From Limnanthes douglasii subsp. nivea (lineage: Eukaryota > Streptophyta > Magnoliopsida > Brassicales > Limnanthaceae): a stretch of 64,000 nt of DNA. The notes beneath the pieces were generated by a model. That model saw nothing but the letters and a program-made list of their open reading frames with translations. It searched no databases and had not been told where the DNA came from. Below, in pieces: positions 34,665 through 47,269 of the stretch. The translations under genes were made by a program, and so were the position numbers. The stretch spans positions 80,956,273 to 81,020,272 of the forward strand of contig JAUPFV010000003.1 of the NCBI GenBank assembly GCA_036936605.1, written 5' to 3'. Positions within the stretch are counted from its first letter, which is position 1; each line of letters starts with the position of its first letter.

Positions 34665-35695
34665 TAATTAACTTATAAAAGAAAATAGAGAGATATAAAT
34701 TAATGAAGGATCTGAAAATGAGAGAATATTGGCAAAAAGATAGAGATAAAGAATCAACAATTTTTATTATTATTTGGGTTTGTATTTTGTAAATATTGTG
34801 AAAATTGCGCCATTTTAGTGAGATGATGTGGCATCACCGACGACATAGTAATGGAAAGAGAAAGAGAGGTTAACTGAAAGCTTCGTACAGCATAACAGTG
34901 CGTGTCACGTGAACCCACCTTCAAAGTTGCAGGCTAATTTTTTTTATTATATAGTACTTCGAGAGGATAAAACAAAGAATGATTAGCTTGTCTTTTCTAC
35001 AAAATGTGGTTTATTGTTATACTAATAAATAATAATGATAATTTAAATGGTATTGTATATAAAAAAATATGGTTATTTTGTTAAATGTTTTTGGTCATTC
35101 GTTTAAAAAATGTTAATGTTGGTCTTTTATTATAAATATTTGTTTTGTTGGCTATTTTTTTTTTTTTTTATATATTTATCGTCATTAGCAGATCTATGCC
35201 TAAAACTAAGGAAAGGAAAGAACAAAAATAATAAATGAAGAAGAACAAACACATAAATTACGAAATTAATTAAAAATTTCATTTTAATTTTTTGATTATT
35301 TTTTATTGGAGAAATAAAGAATTGAAATAGTTTTTTTGCTTTGTTGCTAATTTTTGTGAGAAAATAGAAAAAATAATGTTTTCTTTTTGCCATTCTTTTC
35401 AATTGAAATCCTTTATTAAAAAAAATGAAAACAAAACTAAAAAAATACCACTTAAAAATTAATTTAATAATTAAAACATAAATAAATAAAAATATAAATT
35501 AAAAAAATATATCATCAAAGGTACCCATAACTAAAGTATATTACCATCTAACATCCAAACAATCATTTATGCTAATTTAATATCCATTTTGTGTAAATAA
35601 TTCCTAATTTTTATAATACATTATATATTATGCTTCATCACGAAGCCATATGACTATTCATTATTCTTGAATCAAACCCTTTTTTTAAAAAAAGG
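34665..35695. other. Kinase 5' flank and AT-rich DNA
   Basis: The first few hundred bases upstream of the kinase ATG (above 34,664, minus-strand promoter side) have AG-rich leader-like sequence. No TATA box was fixed. The rest is AT-rich with no gene. Confidence 0.4.
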
Positions 35696-36410
35696 TTGTA
35701 TCTTTTAAACCGACGCTTTGAAAAAAAATATCTAAAAGTACTATCGGTTTTATTTTTTTAAGATGAACAAAACTATATCTATTAATGATGTTTTTTAAAT
35801 TTGTTAAAAAATAATTTCCAGTAACATGCAGAAATAGGCATACACAAACATGCGATAACATGTATAAAAACATACGAGACCATGCATTAAAAACATGCGA
35901 GATCAGATATAAAAAAACATGCAAGATAAGGGATAAAAATTATGCGAGACTAAACATAATAATTTTGTGAGACCAAACATAATAAAATACGAGACAAGGC
36001 ATAATAATTTTTTTCTTGAAGACGAACAAATCTGGATCCATTAATGATTTATTTTCTCGTCGCACTCACTAACCCTAGTCTCACATCTTTATCATTAATT
36101 AATACATGTCTCGCATGTTTATTTATACTCGGTATTGCATGTTTATTTATATATACTATCGCATAATTTTTATACATGGTCTCGCATGTTTATTTATGTC
36201 TAATCTCATATTTTTATTTATGACTGATCTCGTATGGTGGTTATGCCTAGTCTCGTATGTTTGGTTATGTTTTGTCTCGCATGTTACTAACGAAAAACAA
36301 AACCCAAAAAAAATCCCAAAAAATTCCATTAATAGATTTAGCTTTGTTCGTCTTAAAAAAAATAGATGATAATTTTGGATTTTGTTTGAGCTACGATTTG
36401 AAAGATATAA
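35696..36410. repeat. Foldback (large inverted) repeat with internal 20-30-bp minisatellite
   Basis: Outer ends pair (TTGTATCTTTTAAACCG at 35,696 with the inverse of CGATTTGAAAGATATAA at 36,394-36,410). Further in, AGATGAACAAAACTATATC (35,761) pairs with the region 36,326-36,355. Both arms are largely built from degenerate units around ACATGCGAGAC and its inverse GTCTCGCATGT. The whole roughly 715-bp block could fold into one long hairpin. A third copy of the GACGAACAAA motif lies near 36,021, close to the centre. No coding sequence. Confidence 0.75.
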
Positions 36411-37745
36411 ACTTTTTAATATAAAAAAAAGAAAAAGTAAGAAAGAAAAATTTAGAGATTAGGTGATAATGAGATAATTTAGTAGGTATTTATGGGTATT
36501 TTCCCCTAGTTGTAGGGGAAAATAAATCATTCAATAACTAAAACTTAAATAAAAGTAAAATAAATAAATAATCAAATACGAATTAAAAAACCACCCTAGT
36601 AAAAAAAAGTAAAATATAAAGTAAACAACAATCAATACTGAATTTTTGAAATCAATAAATATTTGTAATATTATTGACCAAGTTAATAAATAAATAAAAA
36701 TTAATAAACTTTAAAATATAAAGTAAACAACAATTAATACTGAATTTTTGAAACCAATAAACATTTGTAATGTTATTTACCAAATTAATAAATATAGATC
36801 CTTATGTGTTTTATTAATGATAAAGTTATTTATTGATAATTTAATTGATTGATAGCTAAATATATTTATTGAAAATAAAAAATAGAAATATACTAATTCT
36901 ATTTTGATAACTTAGGGTGGTCTCGGACATCCGTAGATTCACCCATGTCCATCACACGTTCATTTAACCACACCTAACATGTTATATGTAAACAATATGT
37001 TTTTTGTAGAGGCTATTTCCTCTATATTTTCCCTTATTTCTCTCCTATTTTACAAGTGTTATTTCTCCCTTCAAGAAAAATCCAAATATACCTTTATATA
37101 AATATAGTTTCTAAAGACAAATAACATAAGTATGAGGGTTGGTCTCAGAATTAAATATTTTTTCAGTAAACAATAATACCTAATTCTGAAGGTTTCGCTC
37201 GAAATCTAACCTGCAATTACACAATGTTTTTTTAAAAGGTTCTCGGGAATCGAGTTTTTGAGGTTTGATAAATTTAAGTCTTAAACCGAAGATTTATAAG
37301 CCTTGTAAGTGGTTTCAGTGATATTTTCGGTGCTGATTCATTGTTTTCTTCTTTCATTAACTTAATATTGTTTGACTTAGATTTTATTTTTTTAGGTTTT
37401 TGGGTTTTTGTAGGAAATAAAGATGAAAAGAAGAGAACGAAAAAAAATATAAATCTAACAGAAATACATTAATATTGATAAAATGTATTAAGAGTAAAAA
37501 TACCGGTACAATTACCTATGGGGCATTCCCCAACTGTAGTGTACTGATACAACCTAAGGGGATTATTTCCCCATGAATTCTTTCATAGTCAAGATACAAA
37601 AAAATTCAGATTATGGTACAATCCTAGTGTCATAAAAACTAAATGATTAGTGAGAAGGTGCGTCTGTGAAATTCCCAAGGGTGTAATCCCATAAAAAAAT
37701 AGTAGCAATAGGACGTGCAAGGCAAAATATAACCAAAACAAAATA
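36411..37745. other. AT-rich DNA; possible diverged hairpin-rich element start
   Basis: No gene seen. At 37,013-37,060 the sequence GGCTATTTCCTCTATATTTT resembles the left end of the hairpin-rich TIR family, and at about 37,148-37,193 CAGAATTA pairs with TAATTCTG as in that family. A matching right end was not found. Confidence 0.3.
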
Positions 37746-37749
37746 AGTT

Positions 37750-38200
37750 AGTATGATGATAAAAAATCAAGGACAATGGATTTTTGTATAATGAAATCTG
37801 TAATGAAGGTTGGAGAGAAAACGATGGCAGATGACAAACTCAAGTGAGGTTGAGTTAGCGAAGATCTTTGTGTTCCTCTCCAGCCACATGTGATAAACCA
37901 CCACACAGAAAGAAGCACGTTAGAGGTGTCCAAGGACCGTGAGGGCGGGGGTCCAAAAGCTAGCAATGTGAAGCCATCTGAGCTAGTCAGAAACAGAGTA
38001 CAAGAAGTTGAGCTTCGTTGCGTATCCCTCCCAGACAAGCCGGAATAAGAGGAAATCCACTAGTAAATGATTAATGGATTCCGAGGAACAGTTATAGAGG
38101 ACACAGTCCGGGACCGTGTTGTAACCCTAGGAGATGAGCTTGTCGTGCGTGGTAGTTTTCTTTGGATGTCAAGTTAGATGATAAAAATATGTCTAAGAAT
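37750..38200 (-). pseudogene. LINE ORF2 C-terminal fragment (zf-RVT region)
   Basis: A minus-strand frame reads DCVLYNCSSESINHLLVDF then LVWEG, and further on VVYHMWLERNTKIFANS. The Cys/His spacing and the WLERN block are those of the zinc-binding region at the end of plant LINE reverse transcriptases. Stops are present, and there is no upstream RT. About 450 bp. Confidence 0.6.
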
Positions 38201-38468
38201 TTTGTAATTTTTCCAAACAAGGTTGCCCACATGACCTTAGGCCATGAGGGCTTAATATAATGATAGGTGATGTTTATCGTAAAAGATTTCAGTCATTATT
38301 AGAAAACCAAACTTTAACATCTCCACAATCCAATGGGGAATGGGAAGCAGATTTATAACGTAATTGATTTCGAGCAAGTGAGCTTGGTGATACCGGCAGC
38401 CCGAACTGATCTGGTTAGGTAACAACAATGCATGCAATTTATCTTTTTTTACACGATAAAAATAAAAT

Positions 38469-38517
38469 TCGTACAAACCATGCAAACATATTATACAAAA
38501 TTTCATGGTTTGTACGA
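38469..38517. repeat. Short inverted repeat (14-bp perfect arms)
   Basis: Arms TCGTACAAACCATG (38,469-38,482) and CATGGTTTGTACGA (38,504-38,517) enclose a 21-base loop. No neighbouring gene explains it. Confidence 0.7.
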
Positions 38518-38769
38518 TTTTTCTCAACATCTTTGCATGGTTCATGCAATATTTCCTAGCACCATCGCACAATTTGTGCAAAGTTTGTATAAATATTTAG
38601 ATGTAACATGTGAAATATCATATGGATTAAGCATGAACCATACAAATATTTTAAATATTTTTTTGTTACTTTAAGTCTTCTGTTTACTAGTTCTTTTTTG
38701 TTATAATTTTGAATGATGATTGGATTTTACAAGAGCCCAAGAAATATAAATGATTGTATGCCACTTATA

Positions 38770-39370
38770 CACATTTGTTTACCACCCACGAGCATTACAC
38801 TAAAGCCGAGTTAACTGAATAGATTGAGTGTGTATGTCAAGAGATAAAATACTGCATCATCATTAGCCTTTATAATGATGAACAAAGTGATAAATCTCTT
38901 AGGTTTGTATTAGAAATGTGAGGGTTATGACGTTTAAGAAAAAGGTTGGTTCGAATGGTATGAAGGAAATGTTATCTTCAAAAAAAAAATATAATTGTCT
39001 GTTTCAGTTAAGAGCCTATCCTATAACGTCATGCCTTGGTTATTGGCGATTGATTATTATATGCATGAAACACAACCACCCACCTGCCACGCATTTTAAA
39101 GGTCATTAACAATCCATCATACTAAAACCGACCGTTCCCACATATAATACTTGTTACAAAAAATGAAGAAACGTAATTACATAGAGTGGTACCGGACAAC
39201 TGAGAGATCAAACATAATCACCGAACCTTTTTATGATGATTCTATCGATCAAAACTTTAGCCGATCGTGTTAAGAATAATCTACATACACTCAGTAATTA
39301 TAGTGATGATATAAACGAAGCTAAAAATCGACTTACAGAGTAAGAGAAAGTCAAACACGAAATATGTATA
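38770..39370 (+). pseudogene. MULE transposase N-terminal fragment
   Basis: A plus-strand frame (38,918-39,109) reads CLFQLRAYPITSCLGYWRL then MKHNHPPATHFKGH, the WxL...HNH pattern of the FAR1/MuDR-type zinc domain at the start of MULE transposases. Downstream frames read LADRVKNNLHTLSNYSDD in keeping with that region. There is no DDE domain and no ends were found. It is not close in sequence to the MULE at 16.2 kb. Confidence 0.55.
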
Positions 39371-41000
39371 GTGGTCCAAAAAATTCTGTCTACTTCCAAC
39401 TTGAGCCACATAAATGTTATTCCTCTGTATTCTAACATATATAATAATATACAAGATTAAGTTCCCGAGAAACAGTGTTTACATAAAATTTAAATTCCAA
39501 AGTTCACACAATATACTTTTATATAATCTCTTTGTTCTTCTGAGAAGAAATCTAATGAGTACTTTATCTCTCGTTTAATATTCTTTCTGTTGCACACTCA
39601 CCAAATTTTTGTCACTTCTTTGAAGCCCCAAATATCATATATATGTATATATATATATATATATATAATGCATGGTATCATACTCTCTCTCTGTACAAAA
39701 CGTAATAAACAAACTCCTAACAAAAATAACCATTTTTACAACAAGAACTAATTAATTTTTTTTGTAACAAAAGATAAATTTAACAATCGTAATTGAATCC
39801 TTATACCATAAGTCATACCAAACAGCCTAAGTCCATGATGACTGCCTCTTGGCTGATGTATATTTTTCCTTATCTGATGGCGCCTCCAAGCCGATGAACT
39901 CACTTGGCTTTACCAATAGATTCTTGGTCGATGCTTCGCTTTGCTTAATAATGGATTTCGACCAGAAGCAACTAACGTCTTGAATGATGGAATTCTGGTT
40001 GATGCAGTTGCTCGACTTAACTAATGGCTTCCTGGTTGATACAACCAATGTCTTGGTCAATGCATCCAACAATAAAGCATCAACAATTATACTTTGATAT
40101 TTTCAAAGTCATAACCATACTTCACACTAAAAATATTGAGTTGTTATGAATATTCCCATAAGTACTAATCATAGATATTACTTACAAGATGAGGAGGTAT
40201 AAAATATCATTATCAATTTTTGCTAGTATATATTCAACAAATCTAATATTTTGTGTTGGTTTTATTTTTATGAGTACAGATGAGAAATAGACTAAATATG
40301 AGCTTTGAGTGTTCTATGTTCAGGGATGGAGGATAAAATTTGTGCATTACCGAGTATTATTTTGAAGACATCCAAATTTTGAAAGTAGCTTTCTTGGATG
40401 AGCCAACTCTCAAACCTCTCCCAACCATTGAATTTGTCTAATATATTCTTAAGAAAAAAATCAGCCTTAATGTTTAGTTATACTTATCCTTCTTATGATC
40501 TAAAATTTACTACACATAATTTTTTCTTCATACTTAGTTATATTTTTAGATGATTATACTATACAAACCTTTTTATTGGTCAAAACAGAATCATTTTCCT
40601 TATTATTGTTCAATTTTTACATTTATTTATAAATTATCTCGTCAAAACTGAATTGACACGGGGAAATGAAGTGTATAGTTAGTAATGACGGCTTCACAAG
40701 AGGTCAATCAAAAATAAACTCTGAAACTTGACTATATAATAGGCTTATAACTCATTTTTTCATAAAGGTCACCATTACCCTAATCAATAATAAAGTATAG
40801 TGTAAACACTTTTAATATAATTTATATCATTTTAATTTTAATGAACTTAGATAAATATTAAAAAATTAAAACAATGAAGATCTTAGTTGTGACAATGAAA
40901 TTTACAACTACATTAATTTATATCCTTATAAAATTTGCTCATAGACTACTTTAGAAGTTATAATATAAGACATTATCCTCCTTACTAGAGTCCTATTATC
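39371..41000. other. Intergenic DNA with microsatellite and degenerate tandem repeat
   Basis: An AT microsatellite lies at about 39,636-39,667. At about 39,838-40,075 a degenerate unit of roughly 60 bp containing TTGGTTGATGC-like and TTAATAATGG-like blocks repeats about four times. No gene was recognised. Confidence 0.5.
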
Positions 41001-41013
41001 CCCCGCTTAACTT

Positions 41014-41226
41014 TTAGAGTAAGAGAAAAAGATTCATCAATTTTTGTTGTCTTATAAAAATCCTAACATTCTTACTGAATAAATATATCATATTTCTATT
41101 ATATGTGAATAATTTGGAACCTAGATACTTAAAAGTAAAACTATAACCTAAATTAATACCAAAGAATAATGACATATTACTAAACATACAACATTTAATC
41201 GTAATCATCGCATAAATAACATACAA
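41014..41226 (-). pseudogene. Possible LINE reverse-transcriptase scrap
   Basis: A 70-codon minus-strand frame contains FTFKYLGSKL and, after it, NVRIFIRQQK, loosely like the KYLG block in the thumb-side region of plant LINE reverse transcriptases. The match is weak and no flanking LINE domains were seen. Confidence 0.3.
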
Positions 41227-42300
41227 TACTGAATTTTTAAGTTTTAATTTCGAACATACATTTAGCTGAACTGAATCGTTGTAACCATTAGAGGATACCT
41301 TTGAGCCAATGCGTTATACATTACTTTTATCGACACCAATGTTGGTTCACGACAACATTTGTAAACAACTAAACCTTCATTTGAACCAATCAATATTATT
41401 TTGTTACATACTAAACCGAAATCATTCGATATTAAATTAAACTTGTGAATGAGAGCTTTGAGTTATGTTGACCTTATACTTGCCTCATAAAAACTCTTCG
41501 CCACTTCAAACAGCTCTTGAGGAAACTATATTTATTTGGAATAAAAAAGTACATGTATAAGTAGCAATTCCAATGTATTTGAATTACTAGTAGTTGGTTA
41601 TCTCGTAAGAAGAAATTTGATTTAAAAATTGTTTATGATTTCTTCTATGTATATAAGAGTATTCCTCTAGTCCTTTCAAAATGTGAAGGAATGACTAGTA
41701 ACTACGAATTGATCTTTTGAGTAAGGAATCCGAGATTTGAAGCTTTGGCTATACCGATACTTTTTATTTATATATTGTAGTTGTAATTTTTCTTATAAAG
41801 ATTTTGCATGATTGAAGATTGTTACTTAATGAAAAGTAAAAATAATAATTGTTAGTGTGCTAGAAATAATTAATTGTATGCTTCATTAGAGAGGGAAAAA
41901 ATAATCTTGACACATGTTGCAAACATGTAGCATCATTGTGTATTTCTCACGTAGGTTGGCCTTTGGACTCCCTTTAATTTGAGCCCTTGAACTTATTTTG
42001 ATATGAATCTTTTATCTGCAAAATAATAGGCATCGTTAATTAAATAGTTTGAGGGTTGTGATGCACTTGCATTTCATTTAAATAACAATATTTTCTCTCA
42101 TTCTCGCTTTTTTAGAAACGTCTCATTTTTCACATTATTTTTTCTTCTTTATTTGATATTCTTCAACTGTTAAAATATTTGACTTTATAATTCTAGACCT
42201 TTTATTGTCATGTTTGGAACCCTTAATATATCTCCCATTGGATTTTCATTTTGGCTTTACTCTTACAACTGTTCAGGTTTAAGATGAATGAGTTTTAGAT
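41227..42300. other. AT-rich DNA, no supported gene
   Basis: I see no coding frame, RNA gene or clear repeat here. Confidence 0.5.
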
Positions 42301-42319
42301 GTCTCATATGTCAGGAATT

Positions 42320-45300
42320 TCATGAATACTATAAAGAATTTTAGTTTCACTGAGTATAAGTTTCTTTATATCAATAAGAAAAATTATAGTAAGAAGAAAA
42401 AAAATAGAGGAATTTATGCCAATATTGAAATTTGGCCTGTCATACCTGATGAAACCTATGCAGATGCTCATGCTCATAAAGTTTCATTATTTACTTCTTT
42501 ATTTGAAATAAGCCTTTTCCCTTCTCTTAGTAAAAAATTATTGATTTTTTTAAAAGACTAATATTTACCAATTCAACTTGTTTCTAATGCCTGAATGATT
42601 TTGATGGATGTCATCATTTTTTCACATCGTATCTTCAAGCACTTCAGTGTTGGGAATGTTTTTTATATGTTGTAAATTTATACTAGAAAATGTAACCCTT
42701 TATTTTACACTATTATGACAGTGATGCTAAGATATTTGAGAATTTTCGTGATTATAACAAAATATAGAAGAGGGATTTCATATTTGTCTCGGGCGATTGG
42801 ATGAATGAAGTTAAAGAAAATAAGTTTTCTTATTGCACATAAGTGTCCCATTGTAAGCCTCTTTATTTATTTGTTTGTTTTTTTCTGTATTTTTTTTCTT
42901 GTATTACTTTTATATATATTTTCTTCACATATTATTTCTAGATTCAGAGAGGTCTTACAAGATTCGTGTTCCTTATGCTCAGAAAGAGTATGCCAAGATT
43001 GTATATGAAGTCAGATAATGGTTTTGTGATTATTGGCCGTTGTATCCTTATTCATTAGTATTTTATAGCTAGCATATTATTAGTCGTTGTTTCCCCTTAG
43101 ATTAAGGTTCAAGTAGATACTAGGATTGATGTTAGGGGTTCCCTTATTATTAATTCGTCATTTACTTTTGCTTTTTCAAAATGATTAAAGGGTGAAAAGT
43201 CTCGAGTGAAGAATATTACGTGTTAGGCATTCTCATGTAAGTAAGGTTGTTGCCAAACCTACTGAACCTAAAAGAAATATGTCAAAGTTGGTGAACAAAA
43301 ATATATGAGACAAACTTTTCAGAATGGACATCAGAGGTCGAGCCTGATGAGTTCGGATTATTCAGACACAACTCCTTGTGTTATCCGGACAAGGGCGATT
43401 CAAACATAACTTGCCACTGAACTATCCGGACATGACAAAAGTAAAGCAATAACTAAACAATTTTTGACTAAGCTATGTGCTGATCAGCTTAATAAGCAAA
43501 TTAGTCCTTAAACTTGACCCAATTTCATAACTTGACCTGAAAGCCCATGGGTCCTTAATTAAGGGTATAAATACCCCAACCACTTTCATTAATGAGGGTA
43601 ACGAACATTTAATACAACCAGACAGCTCAAATCTCTCACTACTAAACATCCAAAATATTTAACACTCTACACACTTTTTAAAACACTTTACAAAATTACC
43701 CTCAATCCAAAATAAACTTCAACAGAGCCGAAGCCCAAGATTAATATATAATATCTGCCAAAAGTGTGGAGACTTTTGATGTCAATACTTCAACTTCCAA
43801 AGTCTTAAGTATTAAATCAAAGTTTGTTGATCCAAAGCTTTTTTCTGTTTCAAAAACAAAAATATCAAACTCTTATACCAAAGTACCTTTACCAAGCCAT
43901 TTGTTTTATTGAAGTTCATGCTAAAATTTGTTATGGTCCCGAAGTCCCAGCTGTTGTTAAAACTAGTGGGACTAAGTATGTGGCCATTGATGAACATATA
44001 TTCAAACAAAAGCTTGATTTTGTAATATACTTTCTTCCTTCAATTACTAAAAAGGTTGTGTTATCTGAGAGTGGTTCTTAGGATATAAATATCGTTCCTC
44101 TTTATGATAGTACAGTAAAAAAAATGGAAATCCTAAGTTTGTTTATAGTTCTATGAGAGAGAAAGAGAAAATATGATGTTCATTGTTAGTTTGGCTACTC
44201 ACTACGAGGGGAGGAGGAAGTCGAAGCAGAAAATGAAATATATAATGGATGAAGTAATTTAAAGAAGCTCATGGCCAAAGATGAACTTTAATGTTGGAGT
44301 TCCAAAAGTGGTAGATGAGGCTCATTCTCTTCTCAAAATTATTACAAGTGTTGTTATTGCTCATGGTGATAGAACTTTTTACCTTTTTGGAGTTGGCCAT
44401 GAGGCAAATGAGTGTTACAGTTAAAGTAAGTTTCCAACAATTATTTATTTTTATATATTTTATGGTTTTGTATATATCTTAGCATGAATTGGATTTCTTA
44501 ATATATATTGCAAACTTTATTTAATGCAGTTACAAAGAAGTATCAATTTCGTGGAAACTCAACCCAAGGATCAGGCTCGTGGAAGCTCAACACATGTTGT
44601 CCTGACCTTAGGCCACTATATAAAGCTATTTCAAAGACTTTTTAAGGATAAACGGAATTGGAAGGGCAAACTTTAGGATAAATATGATGTTGAGAAAAAG
44701 TTGGAGATAACTAAAGTCGTTAAACCCGAGATACAATTAGGAGCTGAACTTCGGGCTAAAGCTACACTGAAAATATATATGCAATATGATTTGAAATATG
44801 CTAAGAAACACTCACCTTTAGCTTTATGTTTGCAACTTACACGAAGAAAATAAAAAACTTCCACGCTTTAGTCATTGCATATTTGTCTAGTGAATTGAGA
44901 AGTTCTTCTTCAAAAGCTCAGTCTGACAATGGATTTTAAGCTGTTGAGTAAAAAGAGCATGTTGAGTTTATAACTACTACTAAAGTTGGGAGGGAGAGGT
45001 TGTAGAATAATGCTGGATGAAGTTGTACATGCAAATACACTTTTGGAGGATAGACTGATAGTCAAACATTTGAGCGTGCTAGGATTGAAAAAGGTTTTTT
45101 TTACCTGAGATGCATAAGGTTTTTAAGAAAATAGTGGAAAAATATGAAAATAATTTAGTTTTTTTATTTCATAATGAGTTGAACTTAGATTCTTTATGGT
45201 ATTACGTTCCTCGTTAGAAAAGGCCAGCTAATATTAGATGAACAAGTTATCATGGAGAAATCAAGCCATTTTTAAGTATAGAGAAATATGAATTCTAAGT

Positions 45301-45470
45301 TGTTGAACTTCTTTTTAAAGCTGATAAAAAATGAATCAACGATACTTCGGATTTGGGTGTAGCAAATGAAGAAGTCTATTCTGCTACTAATTTAAATCCA
45401 ATTGTTCCTCCTCCAAGACAAGTAACCAATGAAATCTCCTCCGGTCAAGCAGGAGTTTATACTCTTGCCA
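42320..45470 (+). pseudogene. Decayed retroelement accessory ORF (putative gypsy-type / Transposase_28-like)
   Basis: The first block (42,322-42,560) reads KVSLFTSLFEISLFPSLSKK. Across frame breaks come YLPIQLVSNA and, near 42,735-42,800, FENFRDYNKI and RDFIFVSGDW. The antisense ORF of the Tat element in this window has the equivalent LRLPLHELIRGYF, CPTQMSANGWRLF and NWKNSFVFVSGNW. A second block (43,810-44,430) and a charged region (44,520-44,860, 45,280-45,470) follow. Such ORFs are known from Tat/Ogre-type Gypsy elements, usually antisense to pol, but no gag-pol is adjacent here. Many stops. Possible intron signals near 42,853 (GTAAGC) and 44,425 (GTAAGT). Confidence 0.45.
43330..43740 (+). 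promoter_or_regulatory. Promoter-like segment or solo-LTR fragment
   Basis: A good TATA box, TATAAATA at 43,566-43,573, sits in a pyrimidine-bordered context followed by ACTTTCATTAATGAGG and CA-rich leader-like sequence. It lies between the two halves of the decayed accessory ORF. It could be a solo LTR inserted there or the promoter of the second half. I found no clean TG...CA ends or target duplication. Confidence 0.35.
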
Positions 45471-45479
45471 ATTAATATG

Positions 45480-46720
45480 ATATTACATAACCATTTGTAC
45501 TTAGTATATTATTGTAACATGTAAGCACTTTTTTGAACAAAATCCTCACTGGTTGGAGGTTTGTTTTTTAAAATTGTTTGTTTATCTCTAGTTTTATGAC
45601 TTGTGTCTTCTTATGAAATTTTATCCTTATCAATTTTTTTGTATAATATTTTGGAAAAAGACACTATCTTATTTAGTACTTTGTTATTCCCATCGGAGTG
45701 ATCAATTATGAAGACGTAGACTTGTTTAAGGAATATGTGGGCACTTTATTTGAATTATGTCTTAAATTATCCAAATTTGTTTTTTTATTTGAAGGGTTTA
45801 TGACTCCATGATAAGTTTTAGAGATACTTTGAAATCATCCGATACAATTTTATTGTTTGATAAAAGAATAGTTCAACTCCCTATAGTGCAAAATATTACT
45901 TTTGGAATCATTTTAGACTTATCTATTTTATTTTTAAGGGGTGCTTAGACTCTTTGGAGAGTTGGAAACTAATTTTAAAATCATTCAAGAGTTATATTCT
46001 TCTTTGTGTTTTAGAGGTTCTTAAGTTTTTTTATAGATGGAAAGACTTCTTTAAGTCCAGGGGATTACTTCTCGAATCACCCCATATTTTCTTTGTTTTT
46101 GTTTGATGGAGTTAGAAAGTTCTTTGAGTAATATGAAAATTTATAAATGTAAAAAATGTTATAATAACGTTAGATGCTCTTAAAATCAATCTGCGTTACC
46201 GGGGTAAAAAAAAGTACACCCCAAAAAAGAATTTAATAAAAAGTTAAATAAAAATAATAATAACAAAATCCAAAGATTATTAAAATTTGTAGACCTTTAG
46301 TTGCTCTATGTTCAACGGTTTCCAAAGTTAATTTCGTTGCTCAGATAGCAATATGCACATTCCTAACTTAATATCAATTTTATTGTATATGGATCTTCCA
46401 AATTTGGGCGTAACTTACTAGTAATCTAATCTTTTGTATGAATAAATAATCTTCTAAGTAATTTATCTTCCACCTCGAATCTTTGGAAGTGAACTTTGGA
46501 GTTGTATCTATTCCTCATTAAAATAAATTAGTCCTCTCGTAAATGATATTTTTCTTTATTTTATTCAATTAAGTCAAGCTCGAAGCTCATTTCTCATTTG
46601 TTTCTTTTTTTTTTTAAATTGATATCTCGTACGAAGGCATAACAAGTTTAGTTGGTATGACTGATTCTATTCTGTATGCCCAAAGAAAGGTTGTTTCAAC
46701 TTTTGAAATTCTTAAAATTA
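45480..46720. other. AT-rich DNA, no supported gene
   Basis: Nothing recognisable beyond low-complexity AT-rich sequence. Confidence 0.5.
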
Positions 46721-46731
46721 TCTTATAAGAC

Positions 46732-47165
46732 GAGGGATGACAATCCAAGACTTGTACGGCCTGACCAAGTCCAGTTCGACCAAGTTTTGTCCAGCCCAAA
46801 CATAGATGGGGCCGAGTACGGGTTTATAAATTATAACCCGCAACGGGGCCAGGCCGAGTTCAGATTTCTAATTTATCTGACCTAGTTACAGCCTAAAAAT
46901 AATAAAAAATATATAAAAATTAATATATTATATCTAAAATAAAAATAATATGTATAAAATAATATAAAATATTTAAAATAAAATATATAAAAAATTAAAA
47001 TTGATGTCTGCGAGTGAGGTCGGGTTGACCGACGGAAATGAACGGAAAAGCTTGGGTTTTAAAATATTAGGTGTGGAGCGGATTGGACCGGATTCAGGCT
47101 CAAGTGTCCAAAAAGCGGTCTCGGATGGGTCGGCTTGAACTCGGCCCGGTACGACCCATTGAGAC
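46732..47165. mobile_element. Degraded hAT-like non-autonomous element
   Basis: The left end GAGGGATGACAATCC and the right end ending CCCATTGAGAC resemble the ends of GC-rich plant hAT derivatives. The interior is rich in CGGGCC/GGCCCG-like words (GGGTCGGCTTGAACTCGGCC) around an AT-rich core. Flanks TATAAGAC (46,724-46,731) and TATAAAAC (47,166-47,173) could be an 8-bp target duplication with one mismatch. No transposase. The call is tentative. Confidence 0.4.
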
Positions 47166-47199
47166 TATAAAACTTATTTCACGAAATCAAGACAGTTCT

Positions 47200-47214
47200 C
47201 CCCCCCCCCCCCCC
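47200..47214. repeat. 15-base poly-C run
   Basis: A homopolymer of 15 C residues lies on the plus strand. It is prone to sequencing length error and stands out in an AT-rich window. Confidence 0.9.
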
Positions 47215-47269
47215 TTCCCAATATTTATTTGATGTTAACTATTATTGTCTTATCGGTAACGCCCACTTG

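Noticed and set aside
37748..38038. 96-codon minus-strand frame as a gene
   Set aside because: The LINE zf-RVT motif is in a different frame of the same strand; this frame is a shadow.
47200..47214. Poly-C run as a biological signal
   Set aside because: Most likely a simple homopolymer with possible sequencing length error; no motif context supports a function.
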